Below are positions 62,235 to 64,000 of a DNA stretch of 64,000 bases, piece by piece. Source of the DNA: DATDAH01 sp963725155 (GTDB taxonomy: Bacteria > Actinomycetota > Acidimicrobiia > Acidimicrobiales > DATDAH01); contig CAVRXU010000007.1 in the NCBI GenBank assembly GCA_963725155.1, forward strand, positions 186,001-250,000. Reading direction: 5' to 3'. Numbering within the stretch: the stretch's first letter is position 1; each line of letters opens with the position of its first letter. The notes beneath the pieces were generated by a model, which saw only the letters and a list, made by a program, of their open reading frames with translations, was not told the origin of the DNA and made no database searches. The translations under genes were made by a program, and so were the position numbers.

Positions 62235-62846
62235 CTAGACGACGACGCGCAACACGTCAGGCTCGACCCGGACCGAGACGGTCGCAGCCGGGCCGAGGCG
62301 CTCGCCGTCGAGCCAGACGGCATGGCCCTTCGGCAGGTCCCGCTGGACGGCGTCGGCTCGCCGGATCTGGATGCCGGCGTGGGGCACGTGGGTCCCGGTG
62401 GGGAGCCGGCGCCGGGCTTTCAGGCGGTCCCCGGCGGACATCGTGACCTCGACGATCTCCAGCAGGCCGTCACCGGGGTGGGCTCGGGGGGCGACGTCCC
62501 AGGGCCCGAGCCACTGGGCGTTGAAAGCGCCGAAGAGGGGCCCCCGGAGCCAGCCCCGGCGGGTCACGAGGTGAGCCACGAACCAGTGCAAGCGGCCGTC
62601 GACCAGGACCGAGCCCAGGTCCACGTTGAGCCGGGCTGCTTCACCTGAGTGGAGGCGGGCCTCATCGCCCCGCCCGCCGACGGTCTTGCACAGGTCGCCA
62701 CCGAGGAGCCCGAGGGGCGGGATGTCCTCGTGGGCCCGACGGGCAGCGGTGACGACGGCCCGGGCCTCGGCGTCGGAGTGCACGATCACCCCGTCCTCGG
62801 GCAGCCCTCCCGCGCTCCCCCAGTCCCGACCCTTCTCGACGGTCAC
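62235..62846 (-). CDS. Diacylglycerol/lipid-kinase-like protein (YegS-type C-terminal fold)
   Basis: The 203-residue protein has a short N-terminal part with LGLLGGDLCKTVGG, reminiscent of the kinase GGDG loop. A beta-rich domain then contains WLGPWDVAPRAHPGDGLLEIVEV and GTHVPHAGIQIRR, like the C-terminal domain of YegS/DgkB lipid kinases. It is much shorter than a full kinase (about 300 residues) and lacks the normal GGDGT motif, so it may be a non-catalytic relative. GTG 62846 overlaps the helicase stop by 4 bp. Confidence 0.6.
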   Translation of the reverse strand: MTVEKGRDWGSAGGLPEDGVIVHSDAEARAVVTAARRAHEDIPPLGLLGGDLCKTVGGRGDEARLHSGEAARLNVDLGSVLVDGRLHWFVAHLVTRRGWLRGPLFGAFNAQWLGPWDVAPRAHPGDGLLEIVEVTMSAGDRLKARRRLPTGTHVPHAGIQIRRADAVQRDLPKGHAVWLDGERLGPAATVSVRVEPDVLRVVV

Positions 62847-64000
62847 GTCACGCTGACTCCGGACGAGGCGGCGACCACGCCCCGATCGACCCGGCGGATG
62901 GCGGACCGGGCGGTGTCCCGCGTGGTGGGGTCGGGGGCGACCTCGGCGACTTGGCGCAGCAGGTCCAGGAGCTGGCGGATCTGGCGGACGAAGTCCCCGC
63001 CGGACAGCTCGTCGTCGCCCAGGACCTCGTCGAGCTGGTCCCCCTTCGTCCACTCGTGGGCCAAGGCGATGAAGCCGGGGTCCGGCTCACGGGTGAGGCG
63101 CAGGGACAGCGCGGCTTCCTCCTTGAGCAGGCCGGTGGCCAGGTCGGCCAGCTGCTCCCACCGGTCCCGGAGGGCGACGTTGGGGAACGTGGGGGCGGGT
63201 GCCGGTTCGGGGCTGCGGTGCTCGTAGGTGAAGCAGGACAGAAGGGCGACCAGGTCTGGCCCGTCGAGGCCGTCGAGCAGGCCTTCATCGATGGCTTCGG
63301 CCACCAGGAGGTCACACTCGTGGTACAGCCGGGCCAGACGGAGCCCGGACTCGGTCAGCGCCCAGCCGTCCAGGATCCCCCGGCCTTCCAGGATCTGGAG
63401 CACCCGATCGAACTCCCGAGCCAAGGAGCCGGTCTCCTGGCCGAGGCGCTTCTCGTGGGCCGCGATCTCCTGGCGCAGCCGGCGAGCCCGGCGGGCCGAG
63501 CGCAGGTGCTTGCGCACGTCGGGGCATCCCGCCACGGGGTGCTGGTCGGGCTCGACGACCTCGCGGGTCGAGGGGCTGGGCCGGCGGGTGCGGGTGCGGT
63601 CGAGGCGGCGGGCGACCTCGTTGCGGAACTTCTGGTTGTTCGGTCGGTAGGGCTCGGGCAGCTCGAGGGCGCCGAGCACCATCGGCGCGGCGGTGACCGT
63701 CTGCGCACCGAAGGTCAGGACCTTGCCGGTCCGGCTGATGGCTCGGACCCGGACGTGGCCCTGGGCCCGGTGGGCCACCGACAGGACCGCGACCCGCTCG
63801 TGGCCGTCCTTCATCGGGGCGTCGACGACGTCGCCCGGGCTGAGCTCGCTCAGGGCCTCTTCGATGAGGCGCTGTGGGGTCTGGGCCTGCTCCACCCGGC
63901 CGGCGTCGAGGAGCACCAGGTACTCCTCGACGTCACCCCGGTCACACGTCGCCGTGGCTTCGATCTCATCCAGTTCCCGGCGCCGCCCGTCGATGCCCCG
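62843..64000 (-). CDS. HelY/Ski2-type DEAD-box helicase, C-terminal part (5' end outside window)
   Basis: The frame is open to the right edge of the window, giving about 385 residues. RRRELDEIEATATC opens the visible part, followed by a beta-rich insertion like the arch/RPAD region (DVVDAPMKDGHERVAVLSV). PNNQKFRNEVARRL and a DSHCT domain close it (LYHECDLLVAEAIDEGLLDGL and LLSCFTYEHRSPE). DSHCT marks Mtr4/Ski2-like RNA helicases, called HelY in actinobacteria. The RecA-like motor domains are beyond the window. Confidence 0.88.
   Translation of the reverse strand, partial: RGIDGRRRELDEIEATATCDRGDVEEYLVLLDAGRVEQAQTPQRLIEEALSELSPGDVVDAPMKDGHERVAVLSVAHRAQGHVRVRAISRTGKVLTFGAQTVTAAPMVLGALELPEPYRPNNQKFRNEVARRLDRTRTRRPSPSTREVVEPDQHPVAGCPDVRKHLRSARRARRLRQEIAAHEKRLGQETGSLAREFDRVLQILEGRGILDGWALTESGLRLARLYHECDLLVAEAIDEGLLDGLDGPDLVALLSCFTYEHRSPEPAPAPTFPNVALRDRWEQLADLATGLLKEEAALSLRLTREPDPGFIALAHEWTKGDQLDEVLGDDELSGGDFVRQIRQLLDLLRQVAEVAPDPTTRDTARSAIRRVDRGVVAASSGVSVT

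Overview
This 64 kb window is high-GC DNA with short intergenic gaps and operons whose genes overlap by 4 bp (ATGA/GTGA junctions). Its gene content is actinobacterial: a GarA-type FHA protein next to gcvH and an FtsR-like MerR regulator, a DUF4193 protein, a DUF222-HNH protein, furA-katG, DivIVA, and a HelY-type helicase. Many genes start with GTG or TTG, and operon-leading genes mostly look leaderless, with a TANNNT box 6-10 nt before the start codon. I infer an actinobacterium, possibly of the class Acidimicrobiia; the class is a guess from overall gene order and style. About fifteen frameshifts interrupt otherwise conserved genes (ispH, a PP2C phosphatase, a carboxyltransferase, divIVA, an enoyl-CoA hydratase, a ThyX-like gene, an M20 hydrolase). 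These look more like uncorrected sequencing indels than real pseudogenes.

Layout. 1-4.6 kb: rluB (partial)-aroH-tyrA-aroA-cmk-plsC. 4.6-8.5 kb: a small PGPGW membrane protein and a four-gene OpuC-type osmolyte ABC importer. 8.5-12.9 kb: HD-domain protein, ispH, and a DUF512 radical-SAM-like protein with der. 12.9-16.8 kb: frameshifted phosphatase and carboxyltransferase, a small zinc-ribbon protein, tRNA-Pro(GGG) and divIVA. 16.9-24.3 kb: katG-fur, an SGNH hydrolase, a 1185-aa SARP/AAA/TPR regulator and a coiled-coil protein. 24.4-30.1 kb: SRAP protein, DUF2079 protein, HIT protein, a CDP-alcohol phosphatidyltransferase and a nucleotidyltransferase/phosphohexomutase fusion. 30.1-39.2 kb: glycine cleavage genes (gcvH, gcvT, gcvP) interleaved with garA, two MerR regulators, hpt, a bifunctional-nuclease-family gene and a K+ channel. 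39.3-44 kb: DUF222-HNH protein, SnoaL-like protein, 5-formyl-THF cyclo-ligase, a P-loop kinase-like protein and a GGDEF protein.

44.1-51.5 kb holds the most interesting locus. It combines an ECF importer (T, fused A1-A2 and S components), a cobalamin riboswitch, two exported alpha/alpha-toroid proteins (one with a C-terminal membrane anchor, one with three SLH repeats) and an exported DUF4430 protein with a membrane anchor. The alpha toroid and the DUF4430 fold are the two halves of animal transcobalamin and intrinsic factor. Here they lie on separate polypeptides under B12-riboswitch control beside an ECF importer, so I propose a surface vitamin B12 capture and uptake system.

At 52.0 kb, in a convergent intergenic gap, there is a 28-bp dif-like site. 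Gene orientation is mostly + to its left and, beyond about 55.7 kb, almost entirely - to its right, as expected near a replication terminus. Next come an alkB-like gene behind a LexA-type SOS box, a YjbQ-family gene, and an unusual RGG-box protein ending in acidic repeats. A repeat-rich 321-bp gap follows. The right end holds HAD, zinc-ribbon, NUDIX, GNAT, DUF4193, two-domain ThyX-like, M20 amidohydrolase, DAGK-like and helicase genes.
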